Assembly (NCBI RefSeq): GCF_021245985.1
Contig: NZ_JAJQXA010000019.1
Location: 1-64,000 of the forward strand
Reading direction: 5' to 3'
DNA: 64,000 nt
Source: Flavobacterium soyae
Lineage (GTDB): Bacteria > Bacteroidota > Bacteroidia > Flavobacteriales > Flavobacteriaceae
A program made the position numbers and the translations under genes. The notes under the pieces were generated by a model that saw only the letters and a list, made by a program, of their open reading frames with translations, was not told the origin of the DNA and made no database searches. Shown piece by piece: positions 45,179 to 54,235 of the stretch (position 1 is its first letter; every line of letters begins with the position of its first letter).

Positions 45179-46054
45179 TCAATGATAATCATCTGGTTCA
45201 ATATGAATCAAAACATTTCCTAACTGCGGAATTTTTTCTTTTAAAGTATCTTGCAATTTATGCGATAAATCATGTCCTTTTTTTACTGAAATTTCAGCTG
45301 ATACAATGGCATGAAGATCGACATGGTAGCGCATTCCGGCTTTTCTGATGAAACATTTTTCAGTTCCGAGAATTCCCGGTACTGTCAGCGCTTTTACACG
45401 AATTTCTTCGACTAAATCATCGTTCATGTTTTCATCCATGATTTCGCCAAGCGCAGGTCTGAAAATTTTATAACAGTTATATAAGATAAAAAAAGCGGCA
45501 AAAAGAGCTGCCCAATCATCTGCAGATTCATAACCTTTTCCCATAATCAGTGCGATCGAAATCCCGATAAATGCCGCAACAGAAGTTACAGCATCACTGC
45601 GATGGTGCCAGGCATCTGCTGCAAGAGACGAACTATTGGTTTCTTTACTTCGTTTCATGACTAAACGATACGAGTATTCTTTCCAAATAATTATGGTTCC
45701 TAAAACATATAATGTCCAGGATTTTGGTAAATCATGCGACGATTGAATATTGGCAATACTTTCGTATCCAATAATCGTTGCTGAAGTAATTAAAAAACCA
45801 ACAACCAAAAAAGTAATTAAAGGTTCTGCACGACCGTGACCGTAAGGATGATTTTCATCTGCCGGTTTATTAGAATATTTAATCCCAAATAGAACCAAAC
45901 AGGACGAAAATATATCTGCTGTTGATTCGATTGCATCTGCAATCAAGGCGTATGAATTGCCAAAAAAACCTGCCAACCCTTTTATCAAGGCTAAGCAGGT
46001 GTTTCCGGCTATACTAAAAATAGTAGCTTTTATAGCTTTTTGTTCATCTGTCAT
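45179..46054 (-). CDS. Cation diffusion facilitator (CDF) metal transporter
   Basis: The 291-residue protein has six membrane helices in the first about 200 residues, with CDF metal-site motifs: DAIESTAD (first DxxxD) at about 40-47 and HHRSDAV (HxxxD) at about 150-156. A cytoplasmic C-terminal domain (about 210-290) has KAGMRYHVDLHAIVSAE. CDF proteins export divalent metal (zinc, iron, manganese, cobalt) in exchange for protons. The HxxxD in the second site fits the FieF/zinc branch, but the metal is uncertain. It ends just after convergent repeats and follows murA by 55 bp. Confidence 0.9.
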   Translation of the reverse strand: MTDEQKAIKATIFSIAGNTCLALIKGLAGFFGNSYALIADAIESTADIFSSCLVLFGIKYSNKPADENHPYGHGRAEPLITFLVVGFLITSATIIGYESIANIQSSHDLPKSWTLYVLGTIIIWKEYSYRLVMKRSKETNSSSLAADAWHHRSDAVTSVAAFIGISIALIMGKGYESADDWAALFAAFFILYNCYKIFRPALGEIMDENMNDDLVEEIRVKALTVPGILGTEKCFIRKAGMRYHVDLHAIVSAEISVKKGHDLSHKLQDTLKEKIPQLGNVLIHIEPDDYH

Positions 46055-46109
46055 TTAAAGACATTTTTTTTCGCCACTCCCGATCGCTATCAGGAGTAGC
46101 AAATATTTT

Positions 46110-47423
46110 TTATGCTCTTACAATTTTTGCTCCAATAGCTCTTAAACGCTCATCGATACGCTCGTATCCACGGTCAATTTGTTCGATATTTTGAATTGTA
46201 CTTGTTCCTTTTGCAGAAAGTGCCGCAATCAATAATGAAATTCCTGCACGAATATCAGGAGATGACATTGTAGTTGCTTTTAATTGAGATTCAAAATTAT
46301 GTCCCATAACCACAGCTCTATGCGGGTCACATAACATGATTTTTGCTCCCATGTCAATTAATTTGTCAACGAAAAACAAACGGCTTTCGAACATTTTTTG
46401 ATGAATCAAAACATCTCCTTTTGCCTGTGTTGCCACAACCAAAACGATACTTAATAAATCAGGAGTAAATCCTGGCCAAGGTGCATCAGCAATTGTTAAG
46501 ATAGATCCGTCGATATCTGTTTTTACTTCATATCCGTCTTTGTGAGCCGGAATATATATATCATCGTTACGTTTTTCGATAGTAATTCCTAATTTTCTAA
46601 AGGTATTCGGGATCAAACCTAAATTTTCCCAGCTTACATTTTTGATCGTGATTTCGCTTTTTGTCATAGCCGCAAGACCAATCCAAGAACCAATTTCGAT
46701 CATATCAGGAAGAATTCTGTGTTCACATCCTCCAAGACTTTCAACACCTTCGATAGTCAATAAGTTAGAACCAACTCCGGTGATTTTAGCTCCCATAGAG
46801 TTCAACATTTTACATAACTGTTGTAAGTAAGGCTCACATGCAGCGTTGTAAATTGTTGTTTTTCCTTTTGCCAAAACCGCAGCCATTACAATGTTTGCAG
46901 TTCCTGTTACAGAAGCTTCGTCTAGAAGCATATCTGTTCCTTGCAGTCCTTCTTCTGGAGTTTCTACTCCGTAAAAGTGATCTTCTCTGTTATATCTAAA
47001 TTTTGCTCCAAGGTTAATAAAACCTTCAAAGTGAGTATCTAATCTACGACGGCCAATTTTATCTCCTCCCGGTTTTGGAATATATCCTTTTCCGAAACGT
47101 GCTAAAAGCGGTCCAACAATCATAATAGAACCACGAAGCGCTCCACCTTCTTTTTTGAAAGCTTCGGTTTCTAAATATCCAACATTAACCTCATCGGCTT
47201 GAAACGTAATCGAACCCGGTTCATTGCGTTGAATTTTTACACCTAAATTACCCAGCAAAGTGATTAATTTATTGATGTCTATAATATCAGGAATGTTATT
47301 AATTCTTACTTTCTCTCCTGTTAGAAGCACGGCACATAAAATTTGTAATGCCTCATTTTTTGCTCCTTGCGGAGTGATTTCTCCTTTTAAAGGAGTTCCT
47401 CCTTCGATTTTAAAAATTCCCAT
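46110..47423 (-). CDS. murA: UDP-N-acetylglucosamine 1-carboxyvinyltransferase MurA
   Basis: MurA adds enolpyruvate from PEP to UDP-GlcNAc, the first step of peptidoglycan synthesis. The 437-residue protein keeps Lys22 and Asn23 (GAKNEAL), the loop RGSIMIVGPLLARFGKGYIP and RRRLDTHFEGF. At the position of the reactive Cys115 of E. coli (usually within PGGCxIG) it has Asp121 (PGGDKIG). Known MurA enzymes with this Cys-to-Asp change stay active but resist fosfomycin, so intrinsic fosfomycin resistance is predicted. DUF4290 and DUF493 genes lie upstream on the same strand. Confidence 0.96.
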   Translation of the reverse strand: MGIFKIEGGTPLKGEITPQGAKNEALQILCAVLLTGEKVRINNIPDIIDINKLITLLGNLGVKIQRNEPGSITFQADEVNVGYLETEAFKKEGGALRGSIMIVGPLLARFGKGYIPKPGGDKIGRRRLDTHFEGFINLGAKFRYNREDHFYGVETPEEGLQGTDMLLDEASVTGTANIVMAAVLAKGKTTIYNAACEPYLQQLCKMLNSMGAKITGVGSNLLTIEGVESLGGCEHRILPDMIEIGSWIGLAAMTKSEITIKNVSWENLGLIPNTFRKLGITIEKRNDDIYIPAHKDGYEVKTDIDGSILTIADAPWPGFTPDLLSIVLVVATQAKGDVLIHQKMFESRLFFVDKLIDMGAKIMLCDPHRAVVMGHNFESQLKATTMSSPDIRAGISLLIAALSAKGTSTIQNIEQIDRGYERIDERLRAIGAKIVRA

Positions 47424-47425
47424 AG

Positions 47426-47512
47426 ATTCTTTTTAGGTTCTAAGGTTCTGAGATTCTGAGGTTCTAAGATAAAATTCTTAGTGTCTTAGTTCCTTAGCAT
47501 CTTAGCCCCTTT
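47426..47512. repeat. Short tandem/inverted repeat between murA and DUF4290
   Basis: The 91-bp gap is made of sequences such as GGTTCTAAGGTTCTGAGATTC followed by the inverse CTTAGTGTCTTAGTTCCTTAG (shown here as 20-base pieces with one base trimmed: GTTCTAAGGTTCTGAGATTC and TTAGTGTCTTAGTTCCTTAG). Related fragments are at 44932-44967 and 45137-45178. Confidence 0.6.
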
Positions 47513-47514
47513 AT

Positions 47515-48237
47515 TTATTTCTGATTATTGTTTTTTTGAAAAGTTTTAGGTTTACCGCCTTTATTATTGTTTTTGTTATTTTGAATTTTAGGCTGTCCTG
47601 CAGGCGTGATTTTGTTTGACACACGTTTGTTTGTACGCATTAAATCTGTTGTGTTCAACAGCTCTTCTGTACTGTGCAGCAAGTTTATTTTTCCTCCGGA
47701 CAACTCGTATAAATGTTCAAAAATAACATCGTCTTTTACTGTGTCTTTGTTCCAGCTCAAAAATGATTTTTTCATGTGGTTGGCAATTACCATAACCAAT
47801 GCATTTTTCATTTCACCATCTTCCCATTTATTGGCAACATCAATCATGTATTTGATATTGTTTCCGTAAAATCTGTATTTTGGAAAATTCTGAGGGTATT
47901 GTAAAACATCTGGTTTTAACTGCAGTACATCTCTTGAAGGAATTGGGTACGGAGACTCAACATTCAGTTTAAAATCAGACATGATAAAAAGCTGATCCCA
48001 TAATTTATGCTGAAAATCCGGCACATCACGCAAATGCGGATTTAAGCTTCCCATAACCTGAATGATATATTTCGCAGCTTTGTTGCGTGTTTCATCATCT
48101 TCGATTGCAGTAGCCTGATCGATCAGTTTTTGTAAATGACGACCGTACTCCGGAATAATCAAACGCTGTCTTTCAGAATTGTATTCTAAATTATACACAA
48201 CGTCATTTGCGACTTCTTTTTTATATTTTTCGACCAT
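47515..48237 (-). CDS. DUF4290 family protein
   Basis: The 240-residue protein matches DUF4290: NLEYNSERQRLIIPEYGRHL at about 17-36, ETRNKAAKYIIQVMGSLNPH (about 49-68) and PDFQHKLWDQLFIMSDF. The C-terminal 40 residues are basic and Asn-rich (KNNNKGGKPKTFQKNNN) and likely disordered. The function is unknown. It is found beside murA in flavobacteria and here lies 4 bp after a DUF493 gene, so these three genes probably form an operon. Confidence 0.88.
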   Translation of the reverse strand: MVEKYKKEVANDVVYNLEYNSERQRLIIPEYGRHLQKLIDQATAIEDDETRNKAAKYIIQVMGSLNPHLRDVPDFQHKLWDQLFIMSDFKLNVESPYPIPSRDVLQLKPDVLQYPQNFPKYRFYGNNIKYMIDVANKWEDGEMKNALVMVIANHMKKSFLSWNKDTVKDDVIFEHLYELSGGKINLLHSTEELLNTTDLMRTNKRVSNKITPAGQPKIQNNKNNNKGGKPKTFQKNNNQK

Positions 48238-48241
48238 AAGT

Positions 48242-48538
48242 TTATAATGAAACTATACCTTCTATTGTAGAAACTTCTTTGTATTTACCAATCACCTCGT
48301 CAGAGCTGTTCATGGTAACATCTACAGAAACACTGGTAAATTTACCAGTTTTAGATTTTGTTGTTTTAATAACCGCGCCCATTCTGTCAAAAGCTTTTTC
48401 AACACGTTCAACATTATCACCTACAGAAGGCACAATAAATTTGTACAAATATTCTGCTGGCCAAGTATTTGCGTTGTCTAATTCGACTTTTAATCTTTCG
48501 AAAAATTCGGCGGTATTTTTTTCTTTATCGTTCTCCAT
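48242..48538 (-). CDS. DUF493 (YbeD-like) protein
   Basis: The 98-residue protein has the alpha/beta ferredoxin-like fold of YbeD: YLYKFIVPSVGDNVERVEKAF, here as YKFIVPSVGDNVERVEKAF at about 31-49, then SVDVTMNSSDEVIGKYKEVS and the final strand IEGIVSL. The role of YbeD-type proteins is poorly known. It starts an operon leading to DUF4290 and murA. A TATATTTG box at 48565-48558 is a likely -7 element. Confidence 0.85.
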   Translation of the reverse strand: MENDKEKNTAEFFERLKVELDNANTWPAEYLYKFIVPSVGDNVERVEKAFDRMGAVIKTTKSKTGKFTSVSVDVTMNSSDEVIGKYKEVSTIEGIVSL

Positions 48539-48630
48539 TCGTAATTAAAAATAAACGCAAATATACGGTTTTGATTTCAGATTTCAGATTTTAGATTTTA
48601 GATTTTTTTCATTGGAGAAACTGTAGATTT

Positions 48631-48751
48631 TTTGCCACGAATTTCACTAATTTACACTAATTATATTGGGGTGAATATCTTCATAAATTTTACTGACTTT
48701 TGATTAATTTTAAAATTAAAATTCGTGAAAATTCGTGAAATTCGTGGCAAA
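48631..48751. repeat. Long inverted repeat between divergent genes
   Basis: The arm TTGCCACGAATTTCACTAAT (48632 onward) pairs with AAATTCGTGGCAAA (to about 48752), with internal repeats of the type AATTCGTGAA. The gap between DUF493 and the esterase has no gene. It is a variant of the repeat family seen at 20419 and 29690. Confidence 0.75.
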
Positions 48752-48824
48752 CCTTTATATTTGAAATACTTTGCTACTTCGCTTCCCATAATTATCGAAA
48801 TTACGAGACTAAATCACATTACAA

Positions 48825-49736
48825 ATGAAAAAGAATCTTTTACTTTTTATAATACTCATATTCAACAATATTCATGCACAAGAAATTAAAACTTTAACCT
48901 ATTTTCAAAATGACACTTTAAAACTAGATTTAGATTTATATCTGCCAAAGAAAAAATCTAACGAAAAAATCCCGTTGATTATGTTTGCTTTTGGCGGTGG
49001 ATTTTCTGGCGGAGAACGTACGAGCGAAAAAAACTTCGGAATGTTTATGGCCGAAAACGGTTATGCGGTTGCCAGTATTTCGTATAGTTTATATATGAAA
49101 GGGAAAGATTTTGGATGCAAAGGTGTTTTAACCGAAAAGATAAAAGCGATTCAAATTGGCGTGAGCGATATGTGGCAGGCTACTTCCTTTTTAATTGAAA
49201 ACGCTGACAAATACAATCTTGATTCTTCGAAAATCTTTATTTCGGGAATTAGTGCCGGGGCAGAAATTGGTTTTCACGCTTCATTTTGGGATTATAAACT
49301 CATGAATTTATACAAAAACAATTTGCCGGAAAATTTTAAGTATGCCGGATTTATTGGAGGCTCAGGCGCTATTCAGGATATCAATTTGATTACCAAAGAA
49401 AAAGCAATTCCGATGTTATTGGCACATGGCAGTAATGACGATACGGTTCCTTACAGTGCTGGTTCACACCGATCTTGTCCAACAAATGCTTCGGGCTGGT
49501 TAATTTTATTTGGTTCATATGCGGTTTACAATCACATGCAGGATTTACATAAAGATGTTGAGTTGATTACTTTCTGTGGCGGCGGACATGAATTCTCTGG
49601 CTATCTTTTTCATGACGGTCAACAATATGTTCTGGATTTTGTGAATGATGTTTTGAAAGGAAAGAAATTTGAATCGCATTTGATTGTTCCTTCTAAAAAA
49701 GGAAATGGTTCTGGGAAATATTTGTTTTGTGATTAG
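48825..49736 (+). CDS. Secreted alpha/beta hydrolase (esterase-like)
   Basis: The 303-residue protein has a signal peptide (MKKNLLLFIILIFNNIHAQ) and a catalytic domain with FAFGGGFSGGER (oxyanion loop, about 54-65), the nucleophile elbow GISAGAEIGF (Ser at about 140), Asp in HGSNDDTVPYS (about 203-213) and His in FCGGGHEFSG (about 249-258). The pattern fits carboxylesterase or acetyl-esterase-like enzymes of the BD-FAE type. The substrate is unknown. It is a single-gene unit on the plus strand. Confidence 0.85.
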   Translation: MKKNLLLFIILIFNNIHAQEIKTLTYFQNDTLKLDLDLYLPKKKSNEKIPLIMFAFGGGFSGGERTSEKNFGMFMAENGYAVASISYSLYMKGKDFGCKGVLTEKIKAIQIGVSDMWQATSFLIENADKYNLDSSKIFISGISAGAEIGFHASFWDYKLMNLYKNNLPENFKYAGFIGGSGAIQDINLITKEKAIPMLLAHGSNDDTVPYSAGSHRSCPTNASGWLILFGSYAVYNHMQDLHKDVELITFCGGGHEFSGYLFHDGQQYVLDFVNDVLKGKKFESHLIVPSKKGNGSGKYLFCD

Positions 49737-50211
49737 AAAAATTTGATCATGTCAAAATTATTATTCTGTTTCCGGCTAGGTATCTAAAACAAACATTCTC
49801 AAACTGGACTGAAGTCCAGCCCTACAATATTTGGCGAGCCTATGGCTCTCTTTTCAATCTAGTTCCAGAAGAACAATCTATATTATAGAGATGCACATAG
49901 TCCAATGATTACAGTATTAACCAAATACTTTTCATAATTTAGTTCCAAAGGAACGATCCATATTGTAGAGCTGGACTTCAGTCCAGTTACCCCAATATTT
50001 AGCAAGCCCACAGCTCTTTTCACAATTCAGTTCCGAAGGAACGATCCATATTGTAGAGCTGGACTTCAGTCCAGTTTACCAGAATATATATCGAACCTAA
50101 GCTTACAGCAGGAATATTTACCTAACAAAAATGCTAATTTATTCGCTCTTGATAAATATTCTTTTTAAATACGAATAAGTTTAGGTAAATTTGCGCTTTA
50201 TTTTTAGAATA
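49737..50211. repeat. Gap with three GTAG-headed palindromes
   Basis: The gap of about 475 bp has no gene. It holds palindromes of the CTGGACT-TCA-GTCCAG type: one inverse at 49802-49825 and two forward at 49965-49988 and 50053-50076, the latter 88 bp apart. Each forward copy is preceded by a GTTCC-GAA/AAA-GGAAC hairpin. A -7 box TAAATTTG for the downstream gene lies at 50186-50193. Confidence 0.85.
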
Positions 50212-50745
50212 GTGCAAAAACAAATCATAGTTCTCATTGGCGGTCCTGGTACAGGAAAATCTACGCTTATAAACGAATTAGTCGCTCGTGGCTATTGTTG
50301 TTACCCTGAAATTTCCAGAGAAGTTACACTCGAAGCCCAAAAAAGAGGCGTCGAACAATTGTTTCTGGAACAGCCTTTATTGTTTAGCGAAATGCTTTTA
50401 GAAGGGCGTATTCAGCAATTTAAAAACGCTAAAAAAGAACCCGATACTATCGTTTTTATAGATCGCGGTATTCCTGATGTTGTGGCTTATATGGATTATA
50501 TTGGCGATGAATATCCCGAAGATTTTGTAAAAGCATGTGAGAATTATAAATATTCTAAAACTTTTATTTTACCGCCTTGGGAAGAAATTTATCAGAGCGA
50601 CACTGAGCGTTATGAAAATTTCGAGCAGGCACTTACGATTCAGAAGCACTTAATTGAAACGTATAAAAAATATGGTTACGATTTAATTGAGGTTCCGAAA
50701 GATACGGTTGAAAACAGAATTCTTTATATCTTAGACAAAATTTAG
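50212..50745 (+). CDS. AAA-type nucleotide-binding protein (kinase-like)
   Basis: I choose the GTG at 50212 (translated MQKQIIVLIGGPGTGKST), because a longer frame starting with TTG at 50191 would lie inside the -7 promoter box. The 177-residue protein has a P-loop IGGPGTGKST at about 8-17, a DRGIPD motif (about 83-88) like nucleoside or nicotinamide kinases, and a lid region (PWEEIYQSDTERYE). It fits AAA_28-type ATPases, which include small-molecule kinases. The substrate is unknown. It lies upstream of recQ and fmt with 65 bp between. Confidence 0.75.
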   Translation: MQKQIIVLIGGPGTGKSTLINELVARGYCCYPEISREVTLEAQKRGVEQLFLEQPLLFSEMLLEGRIQQFKNAKKEPDTIVFIDRGIPDVVAYMDYIGDEYPEDFVKACENYKYSKTFILPPWEEIYQSDTERYENFEQALTIQKHLIETYKKYGYDLIEVPKDTVENRILYILDKI

Positions 50746-50810
50746 CAGCCGGTTTTAAAGTTGCAAAACTAGAAACTGATTTCTACATTTTTAACTTTAA
50801 AACACAGGCC

Positions 50811-52706
50811 ATGCAGGACGCACAGGAAATTCTTTTAAAATACTGGAAACACCAAAGTTTCCGACCGTTGCAAAAAGAAATTATTGATTCGGTTTTAGAA
50901 GGGCAAGACACTTTTGCACTGCTGCCAACCGGAGGCGGAAAATCGATTTGTTTTCAGGTTCCGGCGATGATGCAAGATGGAATTTGTCTGGTAGTTTCTC
51001 CTTTAATTGCTCTGATGAAGGATCAGGTAGCGAATTTGCAGAAAAGAGATATTAAAGCGATTGCCCTTACAGGCGGAATTCACACAGAAGAAATTATTGA
51101 TCTTCTGGATAATTGCCAATTCGGAAATTATAAATTCCTTTATCTTTCACCAGAGCGTTTACAGTCTGACTGGATTTTAGAGCGCATTAAAAATCTTCCT
51201 ATAAATTTAATTGCTATTGATGAGGCGCATTGTGTTTCGCAATGGGGTCACGATTTTAGACCGGCTTATTTAAAAATTTCAGAACTTAAAAAATACTTTC
51301 CTAAAATTCCATTTTTAGCCTTAACAGCAACTGCAACACCAAGAGTTGTCGAAGATATTAAAACCGAATTGGGATTAAAAGACACCAAACTTTTTCAACA
51401 GTCTTTTGAAAGAAAGAATATTGCGTACATGGTTTTTGAAGTTGAAGACAAATTATATCGTGTTGAACAGATTTTGAAGAAAAATCCGCAGCCGTCTATT
51501 ATATATGTCCGAAACAGAAAATCGTGTTTGAATATGTCAACGCAATTACAATCGTTGGGATTTCGGGCAACATATTATCACGGCGGACTTTCGGCTCAGG
51601 AAAAAGATAAAAATATGCAATTGTGGATGTCAGAACAAGCGCAGGTCATTGTAGCCACCAATGCATTTGGAATGGGAATTGACAAAGACAATGTAAAAAC
51701 GGTTATTCATACGCAACTGCCAGAAAACTTAGAAAACTATTATCAGGAATCTGGACGTGCGGGACGAAATGGCGAAAAATCATTTTCGGTTTTATTATTT
51801 AATAATTCAGATGCAAATCAAACAGAACAGCAATTTATAAGTGTTCTTCCTGATAAAAAGTTCCTGAAAACGATGTACATTAAATTGTGTAATTATTTTC
51901 AGATTGCATACGGCGAAGGTTTAGACGATTCGTATTCTTTTAAAATGAATCATTTTTGCCATAAATACGACTTCCCTACTTTGAAAACGTATAATGCTTT
52001 GCAGTTTTTAAATCAGCAGGGGATCATCACAATGTCTCAGGAATTTTCAGAAAAAGTTTCAATTCAGTTTTTAATCGAATCGAAAGAAGTAATTCGATAC
52101 ATGAGCCTGAATCCGAATGATGAAGAAATTATTCTGGCTATTTTAAGAACCTATCCGGGAATTCATGAAATGAAAACACCGCTTAATCTTTCGCTGATTG
52201 CAAAAAAATCAAATCACACCGAAGAACAGGTTACGAATCTTTTAGAAAAATTAAAAGAGAAAGATATTATTGAATACAAATCTAAAAACAACGATGCAAC
52301 GATTTTATTTAATGAAGTCCGCGAAGATGATTTGACAATAAACAGAGTTTCAAAATATCTGGAAAAACAAAACAAACTAAAACGGGATCAGCTTTCGTCT
52401 GTTCTTTATTATATAAAGGAAGATAAAACGTGCAAGAACCGATTGGTTTTGGATTATTTTGGAGAAGAAACTAAATCGAATTGCGGCGTTTGCTCTTTCT
52501 GTATTACTCAAAAAGGAAAAATCACCGAAGCTGATTCAATTGCCGATAAAATTCTTCACTTATTAAAGGCAACTGCACTAACTTCGCGCGAAATTCAGAA
52601 TCAAATAAAATTAGATGCTAAAGATGTTATTGAGGTTCTTCAGGAATTACTTGAAAACAATCATATCATTATTTTGGCCAATAATAAATACGCTTTAAAA
52701 TCATAA
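50811..52706 (+). CDS. recQ: ATP-dependent DNA helicase RecQ
   Basis: The 631-residue protein has Walker A LLPTGGGKSICFQVPA at about 37-52, DEAH-type IAIDEAHCVSQWGHDFRP (about 133-150), motif III ALTATATPRV, the helicase C domain (YYHGGLSAQEKDKNM, VATNAFGMGIDKDNV, YYQESGRAGRNG), a zinc-binding region with CKNRLVLDYFGE and CGVCSFC (about 560), and a winged-helix end. The HRDC domain present in E. coli RecQ is absent. It unwinds recombination intermediates 3' to 5'. It overlaps fmt by one base, so the two are translationally coupled. Confidence 0.93.
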   Translation: MQDAQEILLKYWKHQSFRPLQKEIIDSVLEGQDTFALLPTGGGKSICFQVPAMMQDGICLVVSPLIALMKDQVANLQKRDIKAIALTGGIHTEEIIDLLDNCQFGNYKFLYLSPERLQSDWILERIKNLPINLIAIDEAHCVSQWGHDFRPAYLKISELKKYFPKIPFLALTATATPRVVEDIKTELGLKDTKLFQQSFERKNIAYMVFEVEDKLYRVEQILKKNPQPSIIYVRNRKSCLNMSTQLQSLGFRATYYHGGLSAQEKDKNMQLWMSEQAQVIVATNAFGMGIDKDNVKTVIHTQLPENLENYYQESGRAGRNGEKSFSVLLFNNSDANQTEQQFISVLPDKKFLKTMYIKLCNYFQIAYGEGLDDSYSFKMNHFCHKYDFPTLKTYNALQFLNQQGIITMSQEFSEKVSIQFLIESKEVIRYMSLNPNDEEIILAILRTYPGIHEMKTPLNLSLIAKKSNHTEEQVTNLLEKLKEKDIIEYKSKNNDATILFNEVREDDLTINRVSKYLEKQNKLKRDQLSSVLYYIKEDKTCKNRLVLDYFGEETKSNCGVCSFCITQKGKITEADSIADKILHLLKATALTSREIQNQIKLDAKDVIEVLQELLENNHIIILANNKYALKS

Positions 52707-53653
52707 TGGAAAAATTACGAATTATATTTATGGGAACTCCAGAATTTGCAGTTGGCATTCTGGACACCATTATTAAAAACAATTACGAAGTTGTTGGCGT
52801 TATTACAGCGGCAGACAAGCCAGCTGGACGCGGACAAAAAATAAAATATTCGGCTGTTAAGGAATATGCTCTGGCAAATAATCTTACTTTATTACAGCCA
52901 ACAAATTTAAAAGACGAAAGTTTTTTGGCAGAATTAAAAGCTTTGAACGCTAATTTACAAATTGTTGTTGCTTTTAGAATGTTACCAAAAGTAGTTTGGG
53001 AAATGCCAAGTTTAGGAACTTTTAATCTTCATGCTTCATTGTTACCAAATTATCGCGGCGCGGCTCCAATAAACTGGGCTATTATTAATGGAGAAACCAA
53101 AACCGGGGTTACTACATTTTTTATCGATGATAAAATCGATACCGGAGCAATGATTTTAAATTCTGAAATTGCAATTGAGCCAACAGAAAATGCGGGACAA
53201 CTGCACGACCGATTAATGAATTTGGGAAGCGCAACTGTTATTGATACTTTAAAAGTGATTGAAAACGGAAATGTTACTACGACAATTCAGGAAGATAATG
53301 ATGATATCAAAACAGCTTATAAATTAAACAAGGAAAATTGTAAAATCGACTGGGCAAAACCTGGAGATGAAATCAATAATCTGATTCGTGGTTTAAGTCC
53401 GTATCCAGCAGCCTGGTGCTTTTTGAAAGATAAAAATGAAGAATTAAATATAAAGATATATGAAGCCAAACTGGTTTCAGAAGTTCATTCTTATGAAGTT
53501 GGAAGTTTAATCAGTAATAAAAAAGAAATCAAAATTGCAATAAAAGAGGGCTTCATTCAGTTATTAAGTCTACAATTACCAGGAAAAAAACGAATGCAGG
53601 TGGCAGAATTGTTAAATGGAATAACTTTTTCAGATAGCGCAAAGGTCTATTAA
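52706..53653 (+). CDS. fmt: Methionyl-tRNA formyltransferase
   Basis: The 315-residue enzyme puts a formyl group from 10-formyl-THF on initiator Met-tRNA. Motifs: IIFMGTPEFAVGILD at about 6-20, HASLLPNYRGAAPINWAI (about 111-128, including the catalytic His and Asn of the NxH motif in FNLHASLLP) and the C-terminal domain (YPAAWCFLKD). Its ATG overlaps the recQ stop by one base (TAATG). No def gene is adjacent. Confidence 0.95.
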   Translation: MEKLRIIFMGTPEFAVGILDTIIKNNYEVVGVITAADKPAGRGQKIKYSAVKEYALANNLTLLQPTNLKDESFLAELKALNANLQIVVAFRMLPKVVWEMPSLGTFNLHASLLPNYRGAAPINWAIINGETKTGVTTFFIDDKIDTGAMILNSEIAIEPTENAGQLHDRLMNLGSATVIDTLKVIENGNVTTTIQEDNDDIKTAYKLNKENCKIDWAKPGDEINNLIRGLSPYPAAWCFLKDKNEELNIKIYEAKLVSEVHSYEVGSLISNKKEIKIAIKEGFIQLLSLQLPGKKRMQVAELLNGITFSDSAKVY

Positions 53654-53759
53654 GGTCAGTAAAACAGGGGTTTTTACCTGTTTTTGATCGATAAACAACA
53701 TGCTTTATGAACAAAAAAAACAAGTTATCAACAATTATTGCTAAAATTAAAGAAAACAC

Positions 53760-53789
53760 TTGCACGCAACGGATTTCCTACTAAATTTG
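53760..53789 (+). promoter_or_regulatory. Promoter of the HU gene
   Basis: TTG (53760-53762), a 19-nt spacer and TAAATTTG (53782-53789) match the Bacteroidota consensus. The leader to the ATG at 53834 is about 38 bases. Confidence 0.85.
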
Positions 53790-53833
53790 TGTATTAACAA
53801 TTTTTTTTAACCAACAATTAATAACTAATTATT

Positions 53834-54106
53834 ATGAACAAATCAGAATTAATCGATGCTATCGCTGCTGATGCAGGAATTACAAAAGCTGCGGCTAAAC
53901 TAGCTTTAGAGTCATTTTTAGGAAATGTAGGAACTACTTTGAAAAAAGGCGGAAGAATTTCATTAGTAGGTTTCGGATCTTGGTCAGTATCTGCGAGAGC
54001 TGCTAGAGACGGTAGAAATCCTCAAACAGGAAAAACTATCAAAATTGCTGCAAAAAATGTAGTAAAATTCAAAGCTGGAGCTGAATTAGAAGGTGCAGTG
54101 AACTAA
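53834..54106 (+). CDS. hup: HU-family DNA-binding protein
   Basis: The 90-residue protein starts MNKSELIDAIAADAGITKAA, with the dimerisation helices followed by the beta-arm (FGSWSVSARAARDGRNPQTG at about 47-66, with RNPQTGK as in HU) and the helix at the end. It bends and compacts DNA as a dimer. It has its own promoter and terminator. Confidence 0.96.
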   Translation: MNKSELIDAIAADAGITKAAAKLALESFLGNVGTTLKKGGRISLVGFGSWSVSARAARDGRNPQTGKTIKIAAKNVVKFKAGAELEGAVN

Positions 54107-54142
54107 GTAAGAAAGTTCTCTAAACTAAATAATATAATTAAG

Positions 54143-54167
54143 ACCCTCCTTATGGAGGGTTTTTTTA
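54143..54167 (+). terminator. Terminator of hup
   Basis: A perfect stem ACCCTCC-TTAT-GGAGGGT is followed by a run of seven T. It begins 36 bases after the hup stop and overlaps the longest reading frame of the next gene, which supports a later start for that gene. Confidence 0.9.
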
Positions 54168-54235
54168 TGCGGTTTAACGATTTTATTTGGGAGTTTAGAA
54201 ATTTTATGATTAAATTTAATAAAAATTGTAGCCGT

